From NCBI GenBank assembly GCA_003165465.1, contig PLUM01000024.1, positions 1 to 36,911 on the forward strand: 36,911 nt of DNA. Direction: 5' to 3'. Of the stretch, positions 22,266-30,346 are shown one piece after another. Within the stretch, counting starts at the first letter, position 1, and the number at the start of each line of letters is the position of its first letter. Below the pieces are notes generated by a model. The model worked only from the letters and a program-made list of their open reading frames with translations. It was not told the origin of the DNA and did no database searches. The translations under genes were made by a program, and so were the position numbers. The DNA is from Acidobacteriota bacterium (GTDB lineage: Bacteria > Acidobacteriota > Terriglobia > Acidiferrales > UBA7541).

Positions 22266-23324
22266 CTACGCGCCGAGCCAGCGGCCCACCGGCTCCCAGC
22301 CTTCGGAATGATCGCAAATCACCTTGACCGTCGCGGTGACGGGGATGGCCAGAATCAGACCGATCGCGCCCCAGAGCCATCCCCAGAACAGCAACGACAT
22401 GGTAACGGCAAGCGCGTTCAGGTGAACGCGGCGCCCCACGATCGCGGGCATCAAAACATTCAGTCCAACAATATGAAAAAAAGTCAGCATGGCCGCGACC
22501 CCGACGTATGGGCCAATCGTGTTCCACTTCGCCAGGCCAATCATGAAGGGAGGAATCCACGACAGCCCCGCGCCGAGGTACGGCACCAGATTGAGCAGCC
22601 CCGATACGCAACCCAGCAGGAAGGGGTATTCCACGTGAATCAAAAGAAAAAAGCCCCAGCTCAACAGCATCAAGATGAGGGCCACGAGGGCGTTGCCCGC
22701 CACAAAACTCCGAAGCATGGAGCTGACTTGATCGAGCGCGGCCTGCACACGCTCCCGATGTTCGTCGGGAAATAATTCAATGGTCGCTTTCCAGATGCGA
22801 GGTTTTGTTGCGAGCATAAAAAAAACAAGGAAGGGCACGAACGTCGCCACCACCAGAATGGAATACAGCGATCCCACTCCTCGAAGCACCCACTCGCGCA
22901 CCGGCGGCGGTTCAATCGCGCGTGATGCGGTCCGCCCCTTTTCCAACGCTGGCGAAATCTCCGCAACTCCCTTTTCCACGTTGCTCATCTGTCGGTCGAA
23001 TGCCGTGGTCACGTGGCGCAGGGAAGCGCTGTACCGCGGCCAGTCGTCGAGAAATTGATTCGCGCGAACCACCACCAGATAGCCGAGCCCGGTAAATATT
23101 CCCGTGACCGCGAGCAGCACCACGAGCGCGCCCAACGCGCGAGGCAAATGAATTCGCTCGAGGTGGCTCACAACCGGATCGAGAAAATAGGCGACCAATA
23201 CGGCGAGCAGCAGCGTGATGATGACATCCGCGGCAAAATACAGGAAGGCGAACACAATCGCCGCCGCGATAATGCGCTGCGAAGGGTTCGATCGCGCCGC
23301 GACTTTGATGTCTTCGATCTGCAT
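22266..23324 (-). CDS. AI-2E family transporter (YdgG/PerM-type permease)
   Basis: Multi-spanning inner-membrane protein of the AI-2 exporter-like superfamily. From the ATG at 23324 it is 352 aa, the normal family length; the frame is open upstream to 23492, but that extension overlaps the divergent cdaA start and lacks family features. There are about seven or eight membrane segments, with the conserved GLLNLVPYLGAGLSWIPPFM and the C-terminal VLMPAIVGRRVHLNALAVTM and GAIGLILAIPVTATVKVICD blocks. A large loop (about residues 90-160) is soluble. Substrates in this family range from AI-2 to ions in stress-linked members; none can be assigned here. It is divergent from cdaA, sharing a gap of about 100 nt. 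Confidence 0.88.
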   Translation of the reverse strand: MQIEDIKVAARSNPSQRIIAAAIVFAFLYFAADVIITLLLAVLVAYFLDPVVSHLERIHLPRALGALVVLLAVTGIFTGLGYLVVVRANQFLDDWPRYSASLRHVTTAFDRQMSNVEKGVAEISPALEKGRTASRAIEPPPVREWVLRGVGSLYSILVVATFVPFLVFFMLATKPRIWKATIELFPDEHRERVQAALDQVSSMLRSFVAGNALVALILMLLSWGFFLLIHVEYPFLLGCVSGLLNLVPYLGAGLSWIPPFMIGLAKWNTIGPYVGVAAMLTFFHIVGLNVLMPAIVGRRVHLNALAVTMSLLFWGWLWGAIGLILAIPVTATVKVICDHSEGWEPVGRWLGA

Positions 23325-23427
23325 ATTTCCGCCGATTTCAACATAGCACACCCTTCCATCCGGTGAAACCGCTGCAAACCGAGGCTTGCCCATATAGCAA
23401 GCCTGGGATACCGTAGACGGCACGACC

Positions 23428-24258
23428 ATGTTCGCCGCCGCTTCCCCCATGGCTCCACTCTCACGCCTGGATTTCCGGGCCGCACTGGACATTCTGATCG
23501 TCGCTGCATTGATCTATTATTTGCTGAAATTGCTGCGCGGAACCCGCGCGGTGCAAATGCTGCTGGCCATTGCCGTGCTGTTCGTCTTTTACCGGGGCGC
23601 GCAATGGGCGCGGCTGGAAATGGTCGAATGGCTGCTGACAACCATGCTGCCCTACGTGGCCATCGCGCTCATCATCCTGTTTCAGCCGGAAATCCGTCGC
23701 GCGCTTTCGCGAGCCGGCCGGAGCCTTTCGATGATGAAATTTACATCGCACAACCCGAAGGCCATCTACGACGACATCGTCATGGCCGCCGAATATTTTT
23801 CTCAGAATCGGATTGGCGCGCTGATCGTCGTCGAGCGCCAATCCGGGCTGCGCACCTACATCGAAAGCGGCATCCCCCTGGACGCGAAACTTTCCTACGA
23901 CTTGCTGCTTTCCATCTTCCGGCCCGGTTCTCCCCTGCATGACGGCGCCGCCATCGTGGAAGGGTCGCGCGTCGCGGCCGCCGGCTGCTTCCTTCCGCTC
24001 TCGCTGAACCCGATGATCTCCAAACAACTGGGCACGCGGCATCGCGCCGCTATTGGAATCACCGAGGACAGCGACTGCCTCGTGGTGCTGGTCTCGGAGG
24101 AAACCGGCTCGATCTCGGTCGCTTCCGGCGGCGCCATCAAAACCAATCTTTCGCTCGAGGATTTGAGCGACCGGCTGCGAGAAATGGTTTCGCGCCGCCG
24201 GACAACCATGGTCCTGCCTCCCGCGGCTTCGCCGGCGCGAACTCCGGTGCGGAGATAA
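23428..24258 (+). CDS. cdaA: Diadenylate cyclase CdaA (c-di-AMP synthase)
   Basis: Membrane-bound enzyme that condenses two ATP into cyclic di-AMP. The 276-aa protein has three N-terminal membrane helices (about residues 18-35, 42-56 and 70-86), then a linker and the DAC domain with both signature motifs: D172-G-A in LHDGAAIVEG, and R204-H-R in GTRHRAAIGI. The length is normal. The start could also be the ATG at 23449. It is followed after 3 nt by cdaR and then glmM, the widely conserved arrangement in which CdaR and GlmM modulate CdaA activity. Confidence 0.96.
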   Translation: MFAAASPMAPLSRLDFRAALDILIVAALIYYLLKLLRGTRAVQMLLAIAVLFVFYRGAQWARLEMVEWLLTTMLPYVAIALIILFQPEIRRALSRAGRSLSMMKFTSHNPKAIYDDIVMAAEYFSQNRIGALIVVERQSGLRTYIESGIPLDAKLSYDLLLSIFRPGSPLHDGAAIVEGSRVAAAGCFLPLSLNPMISKQLGTRHRAAIGITEDSDCLVVLVSEETGSISVASGGAIKTNLSLEDLSDRLREMVSRRRTTMVLPPAASPARTPVRR

Positions 24259-24261
24259 ACT

Positions 24262-24669
24262 TTGGGATTCCTGCGCAAATACGTCTTCGCCAATGCGGTC
24301 CTGAAGATCCTGGCCCTCGCCATTTCGTTCCTGCTGTGGGCGACCTATACGTCCGAGCCGTTTTCCGAGGTCGTCTTCCAAGTGCCGCTGGAATTCACCA
24401 CGCTGCCAATCCAGCTTGAGATTTCCGGGGATGTGCCCACATCGACGCGCATCCGCGTGCGCGGCCGTTCGGCTTTCCTGCGCCGGATGATTTCCGCCGA
24501 TCTCAACCTGCGCCTGGACCTGAAAGACGCTAGGGAAGGAACCACGGCCCTGCGCATCACGCCCGAAATGGTGGGAGCCCCATTCGGCGCCACGGTCGTA
24601 CAGGTTTCCCCCTCGGAAATTCATATTACTTTTGTGCCACGCCATGAGCCCGCTCCGCCCCCGGCATAA
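24262..24669 (+). CDS. cdaR: YbbR-domain protein CdaR (short, single domain)
   Basis: Membrane-anchored regulator of CdaA. The 135-aa protein starts at a TTG, 3 nt after cdaA. It has one N-terminal membrane helix (about residues 9-28, AVLKILALAISFLLWATYTS) and a single YbbR-type beta domain: VPLEFTTLPIQLEISGDVPT, RIRVRGRSAFLRRM, DLKDAREGTTALRITPEMVG. Firmicute CdaR proteins usually have several YbbR repeats; this one has one. Position between cdaA and glmM supports the name. Confidence 0.9.
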   Translation: MGFLRKYVFANAVLKILALAISFLLWATYTSEPFSEVVFQVPLEFTTLPIQLEISGDVPTSTRIRVRGRSAFLRRMISADLNLRLDLKDAREGTTALRITPEMVGAPFGATVVQVSPSEIHITFVPRHEPAPPPA

Positions 24670-24732
24670 ATCGGCTTGTGCTACACTCGAAAATTCAAGG
24701 GCGCATGAAACGCCCCTGCCACCCCATCCACC

Positions 24733-26076
24733 ATGACCAAGGAACTATTCGGCACCGACGGCGTTCGCGGCATTCCCGGCACATACCCGCTGGACGATGC
24801 CACCCTGTACGGTATTGCCCGCGCCCTGGGCAAGTACCTGCTTCAAACCGATCCGAAGCCGCGCGTCTTGATTGGCATGGATACGCGCGAATCCGGGCCG
24901 CACATCGCCGCGCAGCTTGCCGCCGGACTCGCCGACGACGACGTTGCGTTCCTCTCCGCCGGCGTCATTACGACCCCGGGAGTTGCCTGCCTCGTTCGGC
25001 GAATGAATTTCTCGGCGGGAATGGTCATTTCCGCTTCCCATAATCCTTTTCATGACAACGGTGTAAAGCTATTCGCGGGAACGGGCATGAAGTTTCCGGA
25101 TGACGTCGAGGAGCACCTCGAAACCGAAATTCATCGCCATAAAGGCCGTGAAACAGCCCCGCACGGAGTTCCCGTCCCGGCCGATCTCTCGCTCGATGAA
25201 GAATATTTGGCGAACCTGCGCGGCTGCATGATTCCCGGCGCGAGCCTTGCGGGATTGAAATTGGTGCTGGATTGCGCCAACGGCGCTGCCAGCCAGCTCG
25301 GACCCGCGCTGTTCCGGTCCCTCGGCGCGGAAGTCATCGCCATCCACAACCAGCCGAACGGGCGCAATATCAATGATGGCTGCGGCTCGCTGCATCCCGA
25401 AAAGCTGCGAGAGAAAGTCCTCGAAACGGGAGCGTCGCTCGGCGTGGCGTTTGACGGCGATGCCGACCGCGCCATGTTTGTGACCGCCAGCGGGCGTCAT
25501 GTGGACGGCGACGGGATTTTGCTGGCCGCTGCGAGATATTTCAAATCCGTGGGCCAGTTGCGCGGCAGCCGCGTGGTTGGCACGACGATGGCCAACCTGG
25601 GCCTCGAACGCGCGCTCGGTGCCGAGGGCCTGAGCCTCGCGCGTGTACCCGTCGGAGACCGCTACGTTCTGGAAGAAATGCTGCGCAGCGGCGCGAACCT
25701 GGGCGGCGAGCAATCCGGCCACATCCTGTTTCTGGACGACGCAACCACCGGCGACGGCCTTCTCACGGCGCTCAAGATTGCGTGTCTCGTCACGCTTCGC
25801 GGACCGCTCGACGAACTGATCCACGGCTTCAAGGTGTTTCCTCAAACCATCTTGAACGTGAAGGTTAAGTCCAAGCCTCCCCTGGAATCCCTGCCCAATG
25901 TTTCCGCAGCGATTGAAACTGCGACGAAGACGCTCGGCGCCTCCGGGCGCGTTGTCGTTCGCTACTCGGGCACCGAGCCTAAAGCGCGCGTGATGGTCGA
26001 AGCTGAGCGCGCCGAGGATGTCAAATTGTGGGCTGAAACTCTGGCTTCAGCCATCCAAGCCGCGATTGGGGCATAA
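24733..26076 (+). CDS. glmM: Phosphoglucosamine mutase GlmM
   Basis: Converts glucosamine-6-phosphate to glucosamine-1-phosphate on the way to UDP-GlcNAc for peptidoglycan and LPS. The 447-aa protein is full length. FGTDGVRGIPG is at the N-terminus, the phosphoserine loop MVISASHNPFHDNG has S102 in the same place as in E. coli, the metal loop D241-G-D-A-D-R is intact, the sugar-binding GGEQSGHILFLD follows, and the phosphate-binding RYSGTEPKARVMVE closes the protein. It is the third gene of the cdaA-cdaR-glmM operon, 63 nt after cdaR. GlmM of other bacteria binds and inhibits CdaA. Confidence 0.97.
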   Translation: MTKELFGTDGVRGIPGTYPLDDATLYGIARALGKYLLQTDPKPRVLIGMDTRESGPHIAAQLAAGLADDDVAFLSAGVITTPGVACLVRRMNFSAGMVISASHNPFHDNGVKLFAGTGMKFPDDVEEHLETEIHRHKGRETAPHGVPVPADLSLDEEYLANLRGCMIPGASLAGLKLVLDCANGAASQLGPALFRSLGAEVIAIHNQPNGRNINDGCGSLHPEKLREKVLETGASLGVAFDGDADRAMFVTASGRHVDGDGILLAAARYFKSVGQLRGSRVVGTTMANLGLERALGAEGLSLARVPVGDRYVLEEMLRSGANLGGEQSGHILFLDDATTGDGLLTALKIACLVTLRGPLDELIHGFKVFPQTILNVKVKSKPPLESLPNVSAAIETATKTLGASGRVVVRYSGTEPKARVMVEAERAEDVKLWAETLASAIQAAIGA

Positions 26077-26331
26077 TTCCTTCCAAAGATAGTAATTCAT
26101 CATCCCGATTTATATGAAAAACTGTAGAACACGGAACAATATTGGCTGCCCTAGAATCACAAAATAGGCAATATCTCCTTATCTATGTGAATGTTATATG
26201 AAAATGAAGAGCCATTGGTGATGTGGCACTTCGCTTGCACTTACGCACGCCAAGTGGTTTTAGTTTTTCCCGGGGTGGTGAGTGCGTTCCGGCTTGGTCC
26301 GGGACGGGGTGAAATGGGGTTTTGCTTGGGA
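26077..26331 (+). other. AT-richer intergenic stretch, possible small RNA
   Basis: After glmM comes an AT-rich segment (26080-26215) and then a GC-rich, G-runs-containing segment (26265-26331) that ends in the perfect terminator at 26332. No ORF here has a ribosome binding site and protein character. The arrangement could be a long 3' UTR of glmM or a small-RNA gene of about 100-150 nt. I could not match it to 6S, tmRNA, SRP RNA or RNase P. Confidence 0.3.
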
Positions 26332-26357
26332 GGGGCTCGCATGCGAGCCCCTTTTTA
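26332..26357 (+). terminator. Rho-independent terminator
   Basis: GGGGCTCGCATGCGAGCCCC is a perfect 20-nt self-complementary hairpin followed directly by TTTTTA. It would end transcripts coming from glmM or from a small RNA in the preceding gap. Confidence 0.85.
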
Positions 26358-26480
26358 TTTTGGGGCTGTCGCGCCACATAGCCGGCCTATATTTTATTCC
26401 AACTTCTAACAGAACGGTTACCGTTTTTAGCCGACACTTATGGAACAGTACCAGTTTCGCACCACGGCTCCGCATGTGCG

Positions 26481-26509
26481 TTGACGTATTTGCCTGCGCT
26501 CTTTAGCAT
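26481..26509 (+). promoter_or_regulatory. Sigma70-type promoter upstream of the 202-aa ORF
   Basis: TTGACG (26481-26486), a 17-nt spacer and TAGCAT (26504-26509). The -35 is a 5/6 match and the -10 a 4/6 match. The transcript would begin near 26516, leaving a leader of about 17 nt before the ATG at 26533. Confidence 0.6.
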
Positions 26510-26532
26510 ACTCATCATGCGAGCCACACTTC

Positions 26533-27141
26533 ATGGCTAAGACAGTCGACGAAGACATCAACCAACTTGAGAGAGACGTTCGCCAGCTGAAGATCGAGTA
26601 CGAACAGTTCTTCGGCGGAGGAAAAAAGCGCCCGCCCACGGAAATCGAATGGCGCATCGAAACCCTGGTGAAGCGCTATGGCGAACGTGGCGCGGAAATG
26701 AACTATGGCCAGCGCTTCCGCTACTCAAATTTGTCTCAGCTGTACGTGAAATACCGCGAAATCTTTCGCAAACGGATGAAGCAGAGGGAAGAGGGCACCG
26801 TGCAGCGCCACTTCGGCGCCGCGGCCCGCGAGATTGAGGCGGAGAGGACTCACCACCACCGGCCCGAAGCGGCTAAGCCGGCGGCCGCGAGTTCGCCATT
26901 TGCCGTCTCCTGGAGCGATCCGGACAAGGAAAAGAAAAAAGTCGAACAACTCTATGCTGCATTCCGCGATGCGAAGACCAAGACGGGAGAAGATGTCGGA
27001 TCGCTGACCATCGAAGCGTTTCAGAATTTTGTGCGAAAGAAAACCGAGCAGCTCAAGCAACAGAAAAACGCGCACGAAGTCGAATACGTCATCACTTTCG
27101 AGAACAATCAAGCGAAGCTCAAAGCCCGCGTGAAATCTTGA
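26533..27141 (+). CDS. Charged coiled-coil protein, possible MXAN_5187 C-terminal-domain family
   Basis: A 202-aa cytoplasmic protein without signal peptide. The N-terminal part (about residues 5-30) is a coiled coil (INQLERDVRQLKIEYEQFFG). A conserved-looking core follows: KRPPTEIEWRIETLVKRYGE and NYGQRFRYSNLSQLYVKYRE, then IFRKRMKQREEG. A His/Ala/Pro linker (about 100-125) leads to a C-terminal domain (KKKVEQLYAAFRDAKTKTGE, then FQNFVRKKTEQLKQQKNAHE) ending in a beta hairpin. From memory the core resembles proteins annotated with the MXAN_5187 C-terminal domain of Myxococcus, whose role I cannot state. It has its own promoter, and its 3' end is marked by a REPIN-like element. Confidence 0.75.
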   Translation: MAKTVDEDINQLERDVRQLKIEYEQFFGGGKKRPPTEIEWRIETLVKRYGERGAEMNYGQRFRYSNLSQLYVKYREIFRKRMKQREEGTVQRHFGAAAREIEAERTHHHRPEAAKPAAASSPFAVSWSDPDKEKKKVEQLYAAFRDAKTKTGEDVGSLTIEAFQNFVRKKTEQLKQQKNAHEVEYVITFENNQAKLKARVKS

Positions 27142-27157
27142 AGACAATATCGTTCTT

Positions 27158-27238
27158 AGTGGCACAGGCTTCAGCCTGTGTTCTTTTGACTTTAGCCAGT
27201 CACAAATCGAAACCACACAGGCTGAAGCCTGTGCCACT
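27158..27238. repeat. 81-bp REPIN-like element, copy B (opposite orientation)
   Basis: The same 81-bp element as at 17300-17380 but reversed: AGTGGCACAGGCTTCAGCCT, the TTCTTTTGACTTTAGCC core, and the inverted end AGGCTGAAGCCTGTGCCACT. Differences from copy A are about seven substitutions, two of which (at the ends) are compensatory and keep the stem paired. It lies between the convergent 202-aa ORF and the transporter gene. Confidence 0.9.
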
Positions 27239-27252
27239 AAAACCAAAACGAC

Positions 27253-29127
27253 TCAGGCGTTGATATACCACGGGACGTTGATGAGCACGATGTTGCGGCT
27301 GCCCCGGAGCAGGATGAGTGCCTTCAGCAATTCCGCGCGCTGGTTGTGCAGAGGATAGTGATACCAGTGCCTCTCGACCAGTTCCGGCACGATCACCGCG
27401 ATTTGACGCCCCGGATTTTTCGCTTCCATCTCGAGCACGTAATCCAGAATGGGTTTGATGATCAGCCGGTAGGGCGATACCAGATTCACCAGCGTCGGCG
27501 GCACGCCGCCGGCCTTCGCGACCGGCTCCGCGACCAGTTGCTTCCAATCGTCCCGCAGCGCTGTGGTTTCCTCTTCCGTGCCCACGTGCAGCGCGTGAAT
27601 CTCGGGCGAAAGCGTCAGCGCAAACTGCATGGCGCGCTGCGAAATGGACGTCCACGACTCAATCGGCACAATGACGATGGGCGGCCCGAGATGTTCGATT
27701 TGCAGCGGCGTGGAAATGTCAACTTCTTTCGCGACCCGATCGTAATGCCGCCGCACCCACAGCATCGTGGACATGATCCCGGCGATTAGCAGCACGCTGA
27801 CCCACGCCCCGGAAGTAAATTTCGCGACAAGCACCACCACGAGCGTCATGCCGGTGGTCAGCGCGCCCAGCCCGTTGATGAACTTGCTGCGTCCCGCGCC
27901 GGGGCCAGGATTCCGCCGCCAGTGGCCCACCATTCCCGCCTGCGAAAGTGTGAATGCGAGAAACGCGCCGATTGCGAACAGCGGAATCAGCCGGTCGGTG
28001 ACGCCGCGAAACACGATCAGCAAAATTGCCGCCAGCACGGCCAGCACGTAAATCCCATGCGAATAGACTAAACGCCGCCCGCGAAAGCCGAACGAATGCG
28101 GCAGAAATCCGTCGTGCGAAACCGCCCTGCAGAGGCGCGGAAAATCGGCAAACGCGGTGTTCGCCGAAAGCGACAGAATCACCAGCACGGAACCGATCGT
28201 GAAATAATAAAACAGGCCCCGGCCCGCCACGGCCGCGACGAGCATGGAAATCACGCTCTGATAGCCGGGCAGATTGGGATCGGTCGCCTGAATGCCGTAC
28301 GCGCGAACCAGGTACGCGATGCCCGCGAGAAGAATGGCCAGGAGGCCAATGATCACGGTGAGCGTGCGCTGTGCGTTGCGCACGGTCGGCTCGCGAAACG
28401 CTTTCACGCCGTTACTGACGGCCTCGACGCCTGTCATGGCCGTGCAGCCGTTGGAAAATACTTGCAGGAGCAGCCAGATACTCACGGCGACCGTCGCCGG
28501 CCCCGCAACGTTCACGGGCGGCGCGGCAACCGCGACAGGATGCCCGGAGGCGAGCACCGTTTTCGTGACGCCAATAATAATGGCGCAGAGTAGCGAGCCG
28601 AGAAACGCGTACGTCGGGATCATGAAAAAGACGCCCGCCTCGCGAACGCCGCGCAGATTCACGATCGTAACGAGCACCAGAATGCCCAGGCAAAGCGCCA
28701 GCGTGTGCGGCTGAAGCCGAGGAGCGGCGGAAACCAGCGCGCCGACGCCGGCGGAAATTCCCACGGCCGCCACCAGGATGTAGTCAATCATCAGCGCGGC
28801 GGCAGCGAGCAGCCCGGGATACGCGCCCAGATTTTCCGACGCCACCGTGTACGAGCCGCCACCTCCGGGATAAGCGGCAATCGTCTGCCGGTAAGAGAAA
28901 TACACAATCGCCAGCAGCGCAATAATGCTGGCGCTTACCGGCACAATATACGCAACGCCCGCGGCGCCCAGCGGAATCAGCAGCGTGAGCGCAGCCTCGG
29001 GCCCATACGCCGCCGAACTCAGCGCATCCAGCCCGAAAATCGGAATCCCGGCGGACGCGCCAATCTCCTCGGCGCGCTCATCCGACGTCGCCAAAGGCTT
29101 TCCGAGAAGCAGATCCGCAACCGACAT
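27253..29127 (-). CDS. APC-superfamily transporter, KimA-like (probable potassium importer)
   Basis: From the ATG at 29127, which has GGAGG 5 nt upstream (an in-frame TTG at 29139 lies before that site), the protein is 624 aa. About 12 membrane helices fill residues 25-450, and a soluble C-terminal domain of about 150 residues resembles a universal-stress-protein-like fold (IVIVPIESWTSISQRAMQFA). The N-terminal region IFGLDALSSAAYGPEA and YRQTIAAYPGGGGSYTVASE are hallmarks of the APC subgroup containing Bacillus KimA (formerly YdaO), a proton-coupled potassium importer that is inhibited by c-di-AMP through its cytoplasmic domain. The presence of cdaA 3 kb away makes this reading attractive. 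An amino-acid permease role is the alternative. Confidence 0.85.
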   Translation of the reverse strand: MSVADLLLGKPLATSDERAEEIGASAGIPIFGLDALSSAAYGPEAALTLLIPLGAAGVAYIVPVSASIIALLAIVYFSYRQTIAAYPGGGGSYTVASENLGAYPGLLAAAALMIDYILVAAVGISAGVGALVSAAPRLQPHTLALCLGILVLVTIVNLRGVREAGVFFMIPTYAFLGSLLCAIIIGVTKTVLASGHPVAVAAPPVNVAGPATVAVSIWLLLQVFSNGCTAMTGVEAVSNGVKAFREPTVRNAQRTLTVIIGLLAILLAGIAYLVRAYGIQATDPNLPGYQSVISMLVAAVAGRGLFYYFTIGSVLVILSLSANTAFADFPRLCRAVSHDGFLPHSFGFRGRRLVYSHGIYVLAVLAAILLIVFRGVTDRLIPLFAIGAFLAFTLSQAGMVGHWRRNPGPGAGRSKFINGLGALTTGMTLVVVLVAKFTSGAWVSVLLIAGIMSTMLWVRRHYDRVAKEVDISTPLQIEHLGPPIVIVPIESWTSISQRAMQFALTLSPEIHALHVGTEEETTALRDDWKQLVAEPVAKAGGVPPTLVNLVSPYRLIIKPILDYVLEMEAKNPGRQIAVIVPELVERHWYHYPLHNQRAELLKALILLRGSRNIVLINVPWYINA

Positions 29128-29247
29128 GAATCCTCCCAAGGACAGACGCTGAGTGTAGCGGGAGGCGGTTGCAATTGGAATGGGGAAGCTGTTCGGGGTG
29201 TAGCACCAAGGATGCGATGGGTGTACAATTTAACAAGGAGTATATTC

Positions 29248-30249
29248 ATGCCTACCATGCGCGACCTAAGTAACTGGATTCGAGATTATGGGCACGATCC
29301 TAGGCACTTGACTCGCTTGATTACGGACAGGTTTGTTTGGCATCAACTTTGGACAGCGATGGACATCATCGATGATGTCGATTCAGCGATGGCTGCATAT
29401 CTCAAAAACGAATTCCCAACTGACACCGGCGAAAAGTATCTCAGAATCTACGGCGCTATGCAGGGACTATTCCTTCAGCAAGACGCACTTCTTGATCTCA
29501 TAAAAGCAATTCATCCTACCAAAGAAATTTGCCTAAATGACGTGCTTAAAGATATTCGTGAGGCTCGCAACGCAAGCGTCGGGCACCCCACGCAGCTCAG
29601 GCGCAAAGGTGTTTTGTCGGCGCATGGAATCATTCAAAACTCGATGAATAAAGATGGATTCGACCTTCTTTCATATCCCGAGAAAGACGGGAAGATTTTC
29701 CAGTACGTTCCGGTGCGAGAGCTAATTGGAAAACAGGAAGTGGAAACCGTCCGCATTCTCTCAGAAGTCGTCAACGATTTAAGAGAACAGGAGCAGGCTC
29801 ACAGAAGCAAATTCCGAGCTATCAAGCTCATGAAAGCATTCGATGGGGCAGGGTACGCATTCGAGAAGATATTTGAAGAGGTCCGTGGTGATGAGCCTGT
29901 TCTCAGTTGTTGGGCTGTCGATCATTTGCAGAAGTCCCTCGATGATTTTGCCAAGCTCCTAATGGAGAGGGGGATTGGCATCAATTCATACGATTCCATT
30001 GAATACCTCTACAAAGAAATAGAACACCCGCTGACAGAATTAAGGAAGTATTTACTGAGAGAACCATCGGAGATATTGTCCGACAAAAGCGCGATAGTGT
30101 TCGCTAACGCTCTACGAGTCCATTTCGATGATCTAAGGCATATAGCTCAGGAAATTGACCAAGAATATACTTCCGAGCCAGACCCAATTGTTAAGCCTGT
30201 GCCACAAGATATTCCCATAACCGTTACCACTACAATCAGCGGCAATTAG
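29248..30249 (+). CDS. Orphan protein with HEPN-like R-x5-H motif
   Basis: A 333-aa soluble protein starting at ATG 29248, with AAGGAG 7 nt upstream and a TACAAT -10-like element at 29224-29229. It is mostly helical. Residues 101-114 read KDIREARNASVGHP: R107-x5-H113 fits the R-x4-6-H signature of HEPN domains, found in many RNase toxins and antiviral effectors. The rest (two helical regions about 120-230 and 235-310, then a Thr/Pro-rich tail) is not recognised. No antitoxin (MNT or other) is adjacent; it stands alone between the KimA-like gene and purH. Base composition is visibly more AT-rich than its neighbours, suggesting transfer. Open alternatives are a non-catalytic helical protein or a RiboL/PSP-like domain; the HEPN call is a hypothesis. 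Confidence 0.6.
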   Translation: MPTMRDLSNWIRDYGHDPRHLTRLITDRFVWHQLWTAMDIIDDVDSAMAAYLKNEFPTDTGEKYLRIYGAMQGLFLQQDALLDLIKAIHPTKEICLNDVLKDIREARNASVGHPTQLRRKGVLSAHGIIQNSMNKDGFDLLSYPEKDGKIFQYVPVRELIGKQEVETVRILSEVVNDLREQEQAHRSKFRAIKLMKAFDGAGYAFEKIFEEVRGDEPVLSCWAVDHLQKSLDDFAKLLMERGIGINSYDSIEYLYKEIEHPLTELRKYLLREPSEILSDKSAIVFANALRVHFDDLRHIAQEIDQEYTSEPDPIVKPVPQDIPITVTTTISGN

Positions 30250-30346
30250 CCTACTTCCTGAATGGCCATTGAAACCAGTTCCCGCTTTTAGATTCCCCGC
30301 CCCGCGCATACAATAGGCGCTTTCCGTTCATCCTTTGGAGGCTTCC

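Noticed and set aside
26077-26357. Known structural RNA (6S, tmRNA, SRP RNA, RNase P) or tRNA
   Set aside because: None of the conserved cores I looked for by eye (such as GGTTCGAATCC, SRP tetraloop context or RNase P signature) is visible.
29128-29247. ydaO-type c-di-AMP riboswitch upstream of the KimA-like gene
   Set aside because: The gap is only about 120 nt and is shared with a divergent gene. I see none of the conserved ydaO elements and no terminator-like expression platform.
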